Shown: positions 24,718-33,634 of the stretch, in pieces
How the letters are laid out: each line of letters starts with the position of its first letter
Numbering within the stretch: the stretch's first letter is position 1
Made by a program: the position numbers and the translations under genes
From: Thermoplasmata archaeon
Lineage (GTDB): Archaea > Thermoplasmatota > Thermoplasmata > Lutacidiplasmatales > UBA184
DNA length: 64,000 nucleotides
Reading direction: 5' to 3'
Assembly: GCA_022749815.1 (NCBI GenBank)
Contig: JAKIWV010000005.1
Coordinates: 35,783 to 99,782, forward strand
Notes under the pieces: generated by a model
What the model saw: the letters and a program-made list of their open reading frames with translations, nothing else
What the model was told of the DNA's origin: nothing
The model's database searches: none

Positions 24718-24819
24718 ATGCCCCGAAGGAGCGGCCAGGCAAAGGAGCTTGCGAGTGGGTGACGGTCCAAACGTACTTCACGTAGCGAGGGCTCCGAGTA
24801 ACCCCTCTTCGAGGCGCAG

Positions 24820-25377
24820 TTGGTGCTGATCTTGCGACGCCGACAACAGACTCAACTTCCACGAGGGGAGGGGGAGGCGCCGGAGCCCGAGGTTGCCCCG
24901 AGCACCTTTCTCCCCGGCCGGACCCCTCCCCGCTACCTCGCAGACCCGAGGGGAACCCCTGCCTGGCGCCGGGTGCGCGCGGCAATACTGGCTCGAGATC
25001 ACTCCACGTGTCGCGGCTGTCGTCAGACCGCTTCTGACGTCGACCACATCGTCGAGTTGATCGACGGGGGTGCACCCTACGACCCCGAGAACCTGCAGGC
25101 GTTATGCGCTCCGTGTCACGATGCGAAGTCTTCCGAGGCGCGGTATCAACGTGCGACCCGAGCCACGAGCTCCTGGGGACGGATGGCGCTCTGTCCGTGG
25201 TGTTCCGGAACCGGCCGCTGCGCCACCTGCGCCAAACTCGCCCATCCATGTCCCGGATGCCTCGGCGTTCGTGTCGTCCCCGAGCGCAGCGAACTGCTGG
25301 AGGAGATCCCGAGCCAGTCCGTTCTCTCCGAGGTCAGCTCCCTCGCCTGGGTCGGGGCCCGGCCCCGAGAGGACTGA
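24820..25377 (+). CDS. HNH endonuclease domain protein with extra zinc-finger-like region
   Basis: The 185-residue protein has a clear HNH domain at about 45-110: RRVRAAILARDHSTCRGCRQT, then ASDVDHIVELIDGG with the catalytic DH, and NLQALCAPCHDAKS with the Asn/His half. Cys pairs CRGC and CAPC form the structural zinc site. A second Cys cluster follows at about 124-145 (CPWCSGTGRCATC, then CPGC), like a small zinc finger, which is an unusual addition. The start is TTG at 24820 or GTG at 24823; both are weak. Target DNA is unknown. No adjacent methylase or restriction gene is visible. Confidence 0.75.
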   Translation: MVLILRRRQQTQLPRGEGEAPEPEVAPSTFLPGRTPPRYLADPRGTPAWRRVRAAILARDHSTCRGCRQTASDVDHIVELIDGGAPYDPENLQALCAPCHDAKSSEARYQRATRATSSWGRMALCPWCSGTGRCATCAKLAHPCPGCLGVRVVPERSELLEEIPSQSVLSEVSSLAWVGARPRED

Positions 25378-25384
25378 ATCCCGT

Positions 25385-26413
25385 TCAGGTCCGTTGCGCG
25401 GAGGGGCGTGCCGATGTGGGCGCGCCCGAGTGTATTGTGTCGAGGAGAGAGCACAACGGGCATACATTCGGCGTGCCTTCCGAGCGGGAACGGTCCCGGC
25501 ACTCGGAACAGAGCGGCTCGCCGCAGACTTGGCACTGAGAGATCGTTCCCTCGTCGATGATCACTGACCCGCACCCACCGCAGGTCGCGATCTTCCCGGG
25601 CGCTTCCGACTCGAGATCGTCCAATGGATCATTGGACGGGCGCGAGTCGGTCGGCCGCGATTCCACCCGGGAGGAATTGGTTGACGGGGGTTCCACCGAA
25701 GGCACCGAGGTCTCCGGCAGGCTCGGTGTCGAGGGGGCCGCCTCACTCGCAGCACCCGAGGAATGCAGGTCGGCCTCGATCCGGTCGATCTCCTTCAGCA
25801 GCGCGCCCACATCGTCGGGGGGGACAGGGGGTGCCGGAGCCCCGGCCGTCGTTTCGGGTGGGGGTGACGAGGCCATGCCGCGGGCCCTCACCGGGCTTCT
25901 TTGGGGCCGGGGGCGGGGGAGCTCCTGCCGCTTCACCACAGAATCGACGCGAGGGGGTTTGAACTGACCGGGTGGAACGGCCGGCGGCGAGTAGCTCACC
26001 GGGCGGACGGGCGTCGGGAGGTTGCGCTCGATCGAGCCGTTCTCGATCGGATGGTCGGGCTCGGCAAAGACGGAAAGCGTACCGCCAACGAGAGCGATAG
26101 TTCCGAGGGCGAGGAACGGAAGCCAGAGCGGGATCCGGCCGAGGGCGGCCCCATGCCCCTCCAAGATGACGAAGGTCGCGGCGACGACACAGCCTGCTCC
26201 GAAAAAGAACAACGGAAAGCTGGCGGCGAGGTTCCCTGCCACGGGTGAGACGGGTGTGATATTACGATCTCGCGGCCGGCTCTCTGTGGCCGGGCCCTCG
26301 GTCGGGTCCGGCGGGGCGGGTCGTCCCGATTCAAATCCGGGGTCGATGCGGACCCGGGGCAAGCTCCGGTGCCGTTGCGAGGGCCGGTTCCCTAAAGACG
26401 TCTCGGCGTTCAT
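25385..26413 (-). CDS. Membrane protein with proline-rich linker and C-terminal zinc-finger
   Basis: The 342-residue protein has two hydrophobic helices (about 62-84 and 93-114). A Pro/Ser/Glu-rich stretch of about 150 residues follows, and a C-terminal zinc module with CGGCG, CQVCG, CSECRD and CPLCS at about 275-320, which looks like two interleaved zinc sites. This would place a RING- or FYVE-like zinc module on a flexible tether from the membrane; the exact family is not recognised. It converges on the HNH gene with a gap of 7 nt and lies downstream of the coiled-coil gene on the same strand. Confidence 0.55.
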   Translation of the reverse strand: MNAETSLGNRPSQRHRSLPRVRIDPGFESGRPAPPDPTEGPATESRPRDRNITPVSPVAGNLAASFPLFFFGAGCVVAATFVILEGHGAALGRIPLWLPFLALGTIALVGGTLSVFAEPDHPIENGSIERNLPTPVRPVSYSPPAVPPGQFKPPRVDSVVKRQELPRPRPQRSPVRARGMASSPPPETTAGAPAPPVPPDDVGALLKEIDRIEADLHSSGAASEAAPSTPSLPETSVPSVEPPSTNSSRVESRPTDSRPSNDPLDDLESEAPGKIATCGGCGSVIIDEGTISQCQVCGEPLCSECRDRSRSEGTPNVCPLCSLLDTIHSGAPTSARPSAQRT

Positions 26414-26528
26414 GCGACGGAGGGGCCCCTGCGGGGGAGGCCCCCTACCCTAGGCTAGTAATCGCTCTTCGGGGGAGTTCAACCTGTCGGAGGGCCCGAG
26501 GGGGCGCGGGTGGAGTCCGTCGCTGCCT

Positions 26529-28400
26529 TCAGCGGTCCCGAGACCGTTCCCGCGGGGGGGTCGGGGCGGGCTTTTCCGCCGCGGGCTGGTACGGCTCCGC
26601 GACGGCCCCTGGAGGGAGCTCTCCGGGGGAGGGAGCCCCTCCGCTGCGCCGGCTGGCCCGTTCGGAGTACCCCCGTCGGATGTCGGCCGCTTGCTTGGCA
26701 CTGATCCAGCCGGCAGTGCGGAGCTCGGCGAGCCCTTCGTCGAACCTCTGGAACAGGTCCGGGTCCACGAGCACATCGGCGGCGCGGCTCAGTTCCTGGG
26801 TCGCGACGCTCAGCCAAGGGTCCTTCTGGAGCGAGTCCTCCATGGTCGACCGTAACACCTTGTCGAACTGGGCGGTCTTCGGCTCGAGGGGGAGGACGAC
26901 GCCACCGAAGAGGCTCTTTAACGAATCGACGAACCCCGTGCCGGTCCGGAGCTGCATCGGCGGGAACACGAGCTGGCGGACGCCGCGCGGTCCTCGGAGG
27001 GTCGCCGTCCACAGGGGGAACCAGATCACCCGCACGTCGTTGAGGGATGGGAGCGGGAGAAAGTAGCCGCCGAGGAGGTTCTTCTGCATCGACCTCGCCG
27101 CCACCTGGCCATCGATCCCGTTGATCAGGTCGGAGGCGGTCCCCAGAAATTCGTCGCGGGCCAGCTCGCGCTCGGCCAGTCGGCCGGCGTGCTCCTTTTC
27201 CACCTGACCGGCCCGGGCGATCGAACGTTCGAGATCTGCGCGGGCCTGGGTATGCACCCGCTCGAGTTCCCGCCGGTGGTCCTCCACGTCACGGTCGGCC
27301 TGCCGGATGATCCGATCCGCTTCCCGGCCACGGGCCACGTGGTGGTCGGTCTCCACCTGTCGGTATTTCGCCCGCTGTAGGAGTGTGTCGGCGGTGGCAT
27401 ACGAGGCCTGCGCATGGGCCGCCTGCGCTTGGGCAACCCGGATTCCTTCGAGGTGCCCTCGGATCGCTTGCTGGTGCCGGGCTTCGAGGGTGGTCATTTC
27501 GGCTTGGATCGATTGCAAGGTCTCTAGCCGCTCATGCTCGACCACCTCCTGCAGCTGCTGGAGTTCCGCGTCGAGCTCGACGGTCAGCTGGGCGACGCGT
27601 TCGACTACTCGTTCGCGGACCCCCGTCAGAGTGGCCAGGTCTAGCTCGAATCGGTCCAGCCAGCGCTGCATCTGCGCGACGACTTCCTGGTACCAGGGCG
27701 CGTCGTGGCGAGCGGGAAGGAATCCGGCATGGGGGACCTGAGGGTCGCTGCGGAAGTCGCTGTGGGAAAGAACGTCGAAGAGGAGCGGCGGGTCGACTGG
27801 GAGGAATCCCTCGACCGTCAACGTCTCCGCCCCCGGGTCGTGGCCAAACAGGGGAAGAATGCTTCTCGACTGGTTCACGAATTCCGCCGCGGATCCGCGT
27901 CGGCCCAGCGTCTGGTGGACCTGATCCATGGGCGGTAGCAAGGTGTACCGGAAGGTCCGCGTCCACACTCCGGTCCCGTCAAAGATCGCGACCTGAGGCG
28001 CGGCGGGGCCCCGCAGCACGATCAATGGCCAGAAGACACTCGCGATCGCTTCGATCTCCTCGGTCCCCCCGCCGGTGAGCAGGTGGACGAGCCGGCGCCG
28101 TTCAGCCTCGACCGCGATCAGGATGGTAGCGAGTACGATGGAGGCCGGCAGTTCCTCGTGGGTGCCATCCGCGAGCCACCGCATGGCGAACGACAACGTG
28201 ACCTCGTCCGGCTGCCACGCGGAGGGCGGCTGGAGTACCGTACCGCGTCTCGGCCCTTGGGCGGCTACCTTGCGGGCGAGCTCGTCGAACGTCGGCTCCA
28301 CGCGGGCGGCGGGGCGGGGGGGAGTCTCTTGACCCGGGGACTTGGAGGCCGGGTCTGGGCCTCGTTCCGGACGCCGGGCAGCAGGCTTGGGTTTGGCCAC
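26529..28400 (-). CDS. Large coiled-coil protein of unknown function
   Basis: Three parts are visible in this protein of about 623 residues. A disordered Pro/Arg N terminus (about 1-35) is followed by an alpha/beta region (about 40-250) with IVLRGPAAPQVAIFDGTGVW and LFGHDPGAETLTVEGFLPV. A long coiled coil (about 260-445) has the AQAQAAHAQASYATADTLLQ region and EVEDHRRELERVH-like heptads. A C-terminal region carries NLLGGYFLPLPSLNDVRVIWFPLW. No P-loop is seen. A GTG at 28400 lies about 30 nt from the TATA element at 28422-28434 and is preferred over ATG 28412, which would lie above the start site. It shares a divergent promoter with the NUDIX gene. Confidence 0.5.
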   Translation of the reverse strand: MAKPKPAARRPERGPDPASKSPGQETPPRPAARVEPTFDELARKVAAQGPRRGTVLQPPSAWQPDEVTLSFAMRWLADGTHEELPASIVLATILIAVEAERRRLVHLLTGGGTEEIEAIASVFWPLIVLRGPAAPQVAIFDGTGVWTRTFRYTLLPPMDQVHQTLGRRGSAAEFVNQSRSILPLFGHDPGAETLTVEGFLPVDPPLLFDVLSHSDFRSDPQVPHAGFLPARHDAPWYQEVVAQMQRWLDRFELDLATLTGVRERVVERVAQLTVELDAELQQLQEVVEHERLETLQSIQAEMTTLEARHQQAIRGHLEGIRVAQAQAAHAQASYATADTLLQRAKYRQVETDHHVARGREADRIIRQADRDVEDHRRELERVHTQARADLERSIARAGQVEKEHAGRLAERELARDEFLGTASDLINGIDGQVAARSMQKNLLGGYFLPLPSLNDVRVIWFPLWTATLRGPRGVRQLVFPPMQLRTGTGFVDSLKSLFGGVVLPLEPKTAQFDKVLRSTMEDSLQKDPWLSVATQELSRAADVLVDPDLFQRFDEGLAELRTAGWISAKQAADIRRGYSERASRRSGGAPSPGELPPGAVAEPYQPAAEKPAPTPPRERSRDR

Positions 28401-28421
28401 GGCAACATACACGCGAAATCA

Positions 28422-28434
28422 GGTACTATATACC
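28422..28434. promoter_or_regulatory. Shared, nearly symmetric TATA element for two divergent genes
   Basis: GGTACTATATACC has inverted GGTA/TACC arms. It lies about 25-30 nt from the GTG starts at 28400 (minus) and 28457 (plus), so one element could serve both leaderless transcripts. Confidence 0.45.
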
Positions 28435-28456
28435 GGCGGGGGAACTCGCACGTGTC

Positions 28457-28885
28457 GTGCGACGACGACCCGCGGGCCCCGCTCTGACCGTCGACGCGGT
28501 CTGGCTGGCCGGAGATCGTATCCTCCTGGTTCGCCGGCGATACGCCCCATTCCGCGGTCGTTGGGCGTTCCCCGGCGGCTTCGTGGAACCAGGCGAGACC
28601 GTGGAAGCGGCGGTCCTCCGGGAGCTGTTCGAGGAGACGGGACTCCATGCGGGCGGACTCCGGCTTCTAGGAGTCTATTCGCGTCCGGGACGAGACCCTC
28701 GGGGACCCACCGTGACGGTCGCGTTCCGCGTGCGCGGACCGCCTTGTCCGCCGCTGGGGTCGTCCGACGCGGCCGACGCCCGTTGGGTCTCCCTCCGCCG
28801 GGCGCGGCATCTCGCATTCGACCATGACGAGATCTTGCAAGACGCGTTACGCACTCGGCGACGCGGGATGGGCCGTCGCGGCTAA
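28457..28885 (+). CDS. NUDIX hydrolase
   Basis: The 142-residue protein has a complete NUDIX box: GGFVEPGETVEAAVLRELFE continuing with ETGL (Gly, then Glu 5 residues later, then REL and EExG), which binds Mg2+. Before it lie DRILLVRRRYAPFRGRWAFPG and after it the VYSRPGRDPRGPTVTVAF strand typical of the ADP-ribose/NADH pyrophosphatase-like branch. It hydrolyses a nucleoside diphosphate linked to another moiety; the substrate is not determined. The GTG start fits a leaderless transcript from the TATA element at 28422. It converges on the small zinc-protein gene, with stops overlapping by 4 nt. Confidence 0.88.
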   Translation: MRRRPAGPALTVDAVWLAGDRILLVRRRYAPFRGRWAFPGGFVEPGETVEAAVLRELFEETGLHAGGLRLLGVYSRPGRDPRGPTVTVAFRVRGPPCPPLGSSDAADARWVSLRRARHLAFDHDEILQDALRTRRRGMGRRG

Positions 28886-29055
28886 CGGCGCTTTGCAGCC
28901 ACTGGGGGGGACTCTTTGTCCCGAGCGTATCGGCTATACGACGCGTCGCTGGCTCGCTTCAAGCGGGCGCCGTCACGGTCGCACGTTGGCCGAGAGCTCG
29001 CCGGGACGTCGATGACATAGCCGCCCCCGCACTTTGGACATTCATAGTAGGGCAT
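28882..29055 (-). CDS. Small zinc-finger protein
   Basis: From ATG at 29055 the protein has 57 residues, starting MPYYECPKCGGGYVIDVP, with a CPKC pair, a single further Cys at RPTCDRDG and a basic tail. With one C-x2-C and a third Cys a complete four-ligand site is not visible, so it may be a truncated or His-supported ribbon. The TATA at 29088-29098 lies 33-43 nt upstream of the ATG. Function unknown. Confidence 0.6.
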   Translation of the reverse strand: MPYYECPKCGGGYVIDVPASSRPTCDRDGARLKRASDASYSRYARDKESPPVAAKRR

Positions 29056-29087
29056 TGTAGGAATCCTCGGAGCAGGAGTGCGTCGGG

Positions 29088-29098
29088 GCTTTATAAGC
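29088..29098. promoter_or_regulatory. Palindromic TATA element GCTTTATAAGC between divergent genes
   Basis: A perfect palindrome lies between the zinc-protein gene (ATG 29055, minus) and the methyltransferase gene (GTG 29130, plus), about equally spaced at 33 and 32 nt. It is a good candidate for a shared TATA box. Similar symmetric elements occur at 3866 and 28422. Confidence 0.5.
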
Positions 29099-29129
29099 AC
29101 CGGGAACGCCCGGGTAAGCGGTCCGGACC

Positions 29130-30095
29130 GTGCCGTTCCCAAGGAATCCACCTGACGCCCGTCGCCGACGCCGGGACCGCACTGGACCGGCTCGCCCCGC
29201 CCCGGGGTGGGGCGTCAGGTCTGGCCGCCACCGCTTCCTGGAGTGGGATGACTATCGCGTCGAACGGGAGTGGAAGCGGTATGATGGCACCCCGCTCCGC
29301 GACCTGTTTCGCGAGCTGAGAGAACGATTCCTCGCGCGTCACCGGCCGACGCGGCCCGGTCGGAGTCTCGAGGTCGGTCCCGGGCCGGGCCGGTTCACCC
29401 GTCTGGTGGGCCATCCGGAAGACCGGGTGTCGCTTCTCGAACTCTCCCGTGCCATGCTCGAACGCATCCGGATCGACGGGCCGATTGGGCATCGGGCGGG
29501 CCTCGACTTGATTCAGGGGGACGCGGTGTCGCCTCCCTTTCGGCCGCGAACCTTTCACCGCGTAATCTTACTCGGAAATGTCCTCGGTTTCGCAGAGGAC
29601 GACGCGGAGGAGTTATTGAGTCGCCTCACGGCCCTCGTCTCGCCCGGAGGCCGAGTGTTGATCGAGTTCGTTGCAGGACCGGGCGAACGTTCACGCTACC
29701 TTCACCGGCTCCCGCCCGGGGCCATCGCCCGGCTGCTCGCTGCGCCGGTGCGGGCCGTCCGGCCGAGGGTCGAGCGAGAGGGGTTCGTCCGGATCCGGGA
29801 ACGCGAATCTGGCGGCCGGCACTTCCGGAGATTCGCACCGGCGGAGGTCGTAGGCCGGCTCCGGTCGGCCGGGTTCGAGCTGCGCGAGATCCTCGCGGTG
29901 GCGCCCGGTCTCGGGAACGATGCAGGCCGGCTGGGCGGGGTGCGGGCCGCGCCGGTCGCTTGGGGACATCTCCTGGAATTGGAAGAAGCGCTCGGGGGCG
30001 AGCCCCACCGCCACGAGGACGCGGCGGCGATTCTCCTCGCCGCCGAACGAACCCAGACCGGAGCCCCGGACCCCCACATGCGTACGATTAAGTAA
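29130..30095 (+). CDS. Class I SAM-dependent methyltransferase
   Basis: The 321-residue protein has a class I core. SLEVGPGPGRFTRLV (motif I) is followed by RVSLLELSRAMLERIR with the acidic end of strand 2, LDLIQGDAVSPPF (motif II), and RVILLGNVLGFAEDDAEELLSRLTALVSPGGRVLIEF (motifs post-II and III). It is followed by an unusual Arg-rich region around residues 200-235. The acceptor substrate is unknown. The first 30 residues are basic and doubtful; a later start is possible. The gene has its own TATA element (29088-29098). It is followed after 33 nt by the KaiC-like gene, so they may share a transcript. Confidence 0.8.
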   Translation: MPFPRNPPDARRRRRDRTGPARPAPGWGVRSGRHRFLEWDDYRVEREWKRYDGTPLRDLFRELRERFLARHRPTRPGRSLEVGPGPGRFTRLVGHPEDRVSLLELSRAMLERIRIDGPIGHRAGLDLIQGDAVSPPFRPRTFHRVILLGNVLGFAEDDAEELLSRLTALVSPGGRVLIEFVAGPGERSRYLHRLPPGAIARLLAAPVRAVRPRVEREGFVRIRERESGGRHFRRFAPAEVVGRLRSAGFELREILAVAPGLGNDAGRLGGVRAAPVAWGHLLELEEALGGEPHRHEDAAAILLAAERTQTGAPDPHMRTIK

Positions 30096-30128
30096 CGGCG
30101 CCACCGCTCTAACCCACAGGCGGACTCC

Positions 30129-32888
30129 GTGGCCAAACAACGGTCCCGGGCCACCCGTGGCCCTTCTAATTCTGAAGCCGCGCCGGCCCCGACGCCTCGG
30201 GTTCCTATTCGCCCCTCTCCGGCCGAAGTGGAGCGCGCCCGTCAGGACGCCCTCACTCAGCTCAAGATCGGGCGGTCCGCCCACTATTACAGTGTCGCCG
30301 TCTCCGTCGCGCTTCTGATCGATGCGTTTCTGGTGCTCTACCTTCAGCCGGGATTGCGCATCACCGCCGCTCCGATTCTTGTCACGCTGTTCCCGGTCAT
30401 CTTCCCATTGATTGGTGGCCTCTACTTGTCCGTTCTCGGCGTACAGGTGAAGTGGCAGACCGACCGGTTCTCCTTCGATGAACCGCACTTTCTCGTCACG
30501 TTGGGAGCTCTGGCACTCAACGTAGTCCTGACAGCGCTCTTCATCGCCCGGCTGGCCCAATACGGCCCGACAGGCCATTGGAATCTCCTGCCCACGTTCT
30601 ACCCGTTGGCGCTTCTCGGGATCGCGCTGCCCCTCGTCGGAATGGCGCTCACTTGGGAAGAGTGGAGCCAGCGAAAGATTGCGTCCATCGTGGCGGCGGT
30701 CCTTCCGGTCCCCATCGCCCTAGGACTGTACCTTCCGGCAGTAAGTCAGAGCCCCACCGCGGCCGCGAGCGCGCTGGCGACCACCTTTTTCGTCGGAGCG
30801 GCGCTGTTCCAGACCGCTGGCTCGTTCCTTCATCTGATCTCCTCGGGAACCGAGGTGCACGAACGAGAGGTGATGCAGGGTGGCCAGGGACAGCTGGCCG
30901 TGTTCGCCGAGGAGCTTCAGCGCCGGGACCAGGCCCTATCGTTCCGAGAGCAGTCGCTGATCCACCGCGAGGCGGACGTCGAGAGCAGCACGGCGGCCCT
31001 CCAGGACCGAACGCGCTCCCTCCAGACCGACCGGAGCGTCCTCGACGCGTTTGAAGTCGATGTCCGGAAACGGGCAGCCGAGCTCGGTCAACGCGAGCAG
31101 GGAGCCCAGCTTGCCGCCGCACGGGCGGACACGGCGCGGCAGTCTGCCGAGGAAAAGGACGCCACCTTCAAGCTCCAGATCCAACAGCTGGCGAGCCGGC
31201 AGCAACGACTCATCGAGCGAGAGAAGTCGGTCGGCGACCGCGAGTCGGACCTCGCCCGGCGAGAGCTCGAGGTGAAGAGTGGCGGGGACGACCAGGCCCA
31301 ACGTTCGGAGGAGCTAAGGGTGCTCGACGCCCGCCTCGCGGCCCGTCAGAAGCAACTCGAACAGAAGACGGCGGAGATCATGCGGCTCGAGAGCGACCTC
31401 CGCGCCCGGAACGGCTTGGCCACCGTGGCGACGGCCGACCGCACTTCGCTCGCCGCCAAAACGCAAGAGGTGGCCCGGCGCGAGGTCGAGCTGACCCAGC
31501 TGAAAGCGCGTCTGGAAGACGACCGGTTGGCGTTGCAATCTCGTACCAAGCAGTTGGAGGGCTCGTTCGAAGAGGCGAAGAAAGCTCGCGACGAGCTCGG
31601 TCGTCGAGAGCACGCGCTGACGATCCGGGACCTTTCCGTGAAACAGCTCGAGACGGAGTCGAGCCAGAAGGCCGAGGCCGCTCGGCAGCTTCAAACGCAG
31701 TATCAAGAGGCAGTCAAACGGGCGGAAGACCGACTACGCCAGCTCGACGAGCGCGAGGGGAAGGTCGGTGTCCAAGTCGGAGAGGTCGACCGGATCGGCC
31801 AGCTCGTTGCGAGTCGAGAAACTGCGCTCAAGGACAAGGAGGCCGAGATTTCCCGGCTTCGGGATGATCTCACCCGCCGGGAGCGCAACCTGATCGAGCG
31901 CGAACGGACGACGGAGTCGAAGGAGTCTGAGCTGTCGGTCCGGTCACTGTCGATGGAGAAATGGCCGGTACTGGCCGCCGGGGGCAAAGGCTCTCGCGCC
32001 GACTCCGGCCTGGCCGACCGCGAGCGGATCCTCGACATCCGCGAGAAACAACTGAAGGAGAAGGAGCAGGCGCTCATCCGCCAACGGGCGGAGTTGGGCG
32101 CCACGATCGGCGGCACAGGAGAGAGCACCCTCGCGCCTCCTACGGTGACCCGGCACACCGACCGGCTCCCGACCGGTACTCCCCGGCTTGACGATCTCCT
32201 CGCCGGCGGGTATCCGGCCAAAGCCCACGTGCTCCTGGTCGGACCGGCGTTTACGGGAAAGGAGATCCTCCTCTACTCGTTCATCGCCGAAGGGCTCCGG
32301 CGGGGAGAGCCCGCGGTGCTCGTTACGACCACGCGCTCGCCCGATGAGATCGCCGCGGAGATCGGGAAGGTCACGCCGCAATTCAAGGAGTACGAGCAGC
32401 TCGGACTGGTCACTTGGATCGATGCGTCGAACCCGGCCGCCGAACCGGCCACTGCCTCGGGCGGTTCCCGCGTCGTCGTGCGCGGCCCGTCCGACCATCC
32501 GGCGATCCTGACCGCGCTCGTCAAGGCCGGCCAGACGGCCGAGAAAGCGAAGGCCGGAGGATTCCGGGTCGGGTTCCTGAATCTGTCGACGTGCCTCGCC
32601 CAGAGCGACGAGAAGGAGGCGTTCTCGTTCTTCCAGAACTTCGTCGGCATTCTGAAGGCTCGTCCGGCCCTCGCCGTCTACCTGGTGGACCAAGGAACGG
32701 TGCCGGACGCCCGCGTCGAGGTGGCGCAGAGCCGCATCGACGGTGCGATCCGGTTCAAGCAGGACCGCGACCGGGCCTACCTCTCGGTCCAGGGTCTCGG
32801 GGACGTACAGACCCGCGACTGGGTGGAGTACCGCGCGACGAACCGCCAGCTCATCATCGGCTCGTTCGCCCTCGAACGGATCCGCTAG
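30129..32888 (+). CDS. Membrane, coiled-coil and KaiC-like domain protein
   Basis: This 919-residue protein has about six membrane helices in residues 50-235. A very long coiled coil (about 245-655) follows, with heptads such as REQSLIHREADVE and many LREREKSVxDRE-like repeats. The C-terminal KaiC/RadA-like domain begins RLPTGTPRLDDLLAGGYPAKA. Its Walker A is GPAFTGKE (705-712), where Glu replaces the Ser/Thr that binds Mg2+, and the usual Walker B Asp is absent in VGFLNLSTCL; so ATP hydrolysis is doubtful, though binding may remain. The GTG start is followed by MAKQRS. It would reach about 60 nm from the membrane, so a scaffold or tether is plausible. The stop overlaps tpiA by 4 nt. Confidence 0.65.
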   Translation: MAKQRSRATRGPSNSEAAPAPTPRVPIRPSPAEVERARQDALTQLKIGRSAHYYSVAVSVALLIDAFLVLYLQPGLRITAAPILVTLFPVIFPLIGGLYLSVLGVQVKWQTDRFSFDEPHFLVTLGALALNVVLTALFIARLAQYGPTGHWNLLPTFYPLALLGIALPLVGMALTWEEWSQRKIASIVAAVLPVPIALGLYLPAVSQSPTAAASALATTFFVGAALFQTAGSFLHLISSGTEVHEREVMQGGQGQLAVFAEELQRRDQALSFREQSLIHREADVESSTAALQDRTRSLQTDRSVLDAFEVDVRKRAAELGQREQGAQLAAARADTARQSAEEKDATFKLQIQQLASRQQRLIEREKSVGDRESDLARRELEVKSGGDDQAQRSEELRVLDARLAARQKQLEQKTAEIMRLESDLRARNGLATVATADRTSLAAKTQEVARREVELTQLKARLEDDRLALQSRTKQLEGSFEEAKKARDELGRREHALTIRDLSVKQLETESSQKAEAARQLQTQYQEAVKRAEDRLRQLDEREGKVGVQVGEVDRIGQLVASRETALKDKEAEISRLRDDLTRRERNLIERERTTESKESELSVRSLSMEKWPVLAAGGKGSRADSGLADRERILDIREKQLKEKEQALIRQRAELGATIGGTGESTLAPPTVTRHTDRLPTGTPRLDDLLAGGYPAKAHVLLVGPAFTGKEILLYSFIAEGLRRGEPAVLVTTTRSPDEIAAEIGKVTPQFKEYEQLGLVTWIDASNPAAEPATASGGSRVVVRGPSDHPAILTALVKAGQTAEKAKAGGFRVGFLNLSTCLAQSDEKEAFSFFQNFVGILKARPALAVYLVDQGTVPDARVEVAQSRIDGAIRFKQDRDRAYLSVQGLGDVQTRDWVEYRATNRQLIIGSFALERIR

Positions 32889-33634
32889 AACCTGGGAAAG
32901 CCGGCGAGCAGCTCGTCGATCGCGCCGGACGGATCCTCTGCGCGGGCCACCGCGCTCGACACGAGGATGCCTTCGGCCCCCAGCTCGAAGGCCCGCCGAA
33001 CATCCTGCCGGTCGTGGATCCCGGCGCCGCATAGAATGTGCGTCCTCGGCGAGGTCTCGAGGACCGCGGCCACCGTGCCAGAGATCACTTCCGGTCGCGC
33101 GGTCGAAACCGACAGGGGTCCCCCGATCAGCTCCGGCGGCTCGACGGCGAGGTACTTCGGGTGGAACCGCGCGAGCAGGCGGGACTGGGGTACGTCTCGG
33201 GCACAGACGACGGCCACGAGGTCCAGCGCATCCAGCCGCTGGACTGTGGCAGCGATCGTGTCCGGCCCGAGGGGATGTTCGGAGTGGTTGACCAGGCTCC
33301 CCCGACCTCCCACCGCCGCGATCGCCTCGGGCAGTAGGTACCCCGTGCGGGCGCCGGCCTCGAGCGGGTCGGTGTGCTGCGCGAGAACGGGGAGCCGGAG
33401 CGCGTGGGCCAGGACGCCAAGATCCGGGGCGGCCGGCGCGACGGCCCCCGCGATGCCGGCGGCGGCGAGCCGGCGCTCGAAGGTGAGGCCTATTTCCGTC
33501 GCCCCGGCTCCGAGCCGCTCGCCATAGGCCTTGAGGTTCAGGATGAACAGGGGAAGGCCTAGCGGAGCCGCGTCAGTGAACGGCAGCGGCCTTCGCGCGC
33601 TTGGGCCGGGAGCAGATGGCGTACTCGTCCCCAT
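32885..33634 (-). CDS. tpiA: Triosephosphate isomerase, archaeal short type
   Basis: The frame matches archaeal TpiA, which interconverts DHAP and glyceraldehyde 3-phosphate. Motifs in order are FILNLKAYGE with the substrate Lys, LPVLAQHTDP, NHSEHPLG with the electrophilic His, VEPPELIGG with the catalytic Glu, and CGAGIHDRQDV. The expected start lies just before LPLFILNLK, yet there is no ATG, GTG or TTG there. ATG 33634 would give 249 residues and overlap the neighbouring gene by 62 nt; a CTG further down would give about 230. The start is uncertain, though the enzyme is clear. Its stop overlaps that of the KaiC-like gene. Confidence 0.87.
   Translation of the reverse strand: MGTSTPSAPGPSARRPLPFTDAAPLGLPLFILNLKAYGERLGAGATEIGLTFERRLAAAGIAGAVAPAAPDLGVLAHALRLPVLAQHTDPLEAGARTGYLLPEAIAAVGGRGSLVNHSEHPLGPDTIAATVQRLDALDLVAVVCARDVPQSRLLARFHPKYLAVEPPELIGGPLSVSTARPEVISGTVAAVLETSPRTHILCGAGIHDRQDVRRAFELGAEGILVSSAVARAEDPSGAIDELLAGFPRF

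Noticed and set aside
24167..25249. 360-codon minus-strand frame across the DUF72 and HNH genes
   Set aside because: It overlaps two genes with family motifs and reads as an Arg-rich shadow frame.
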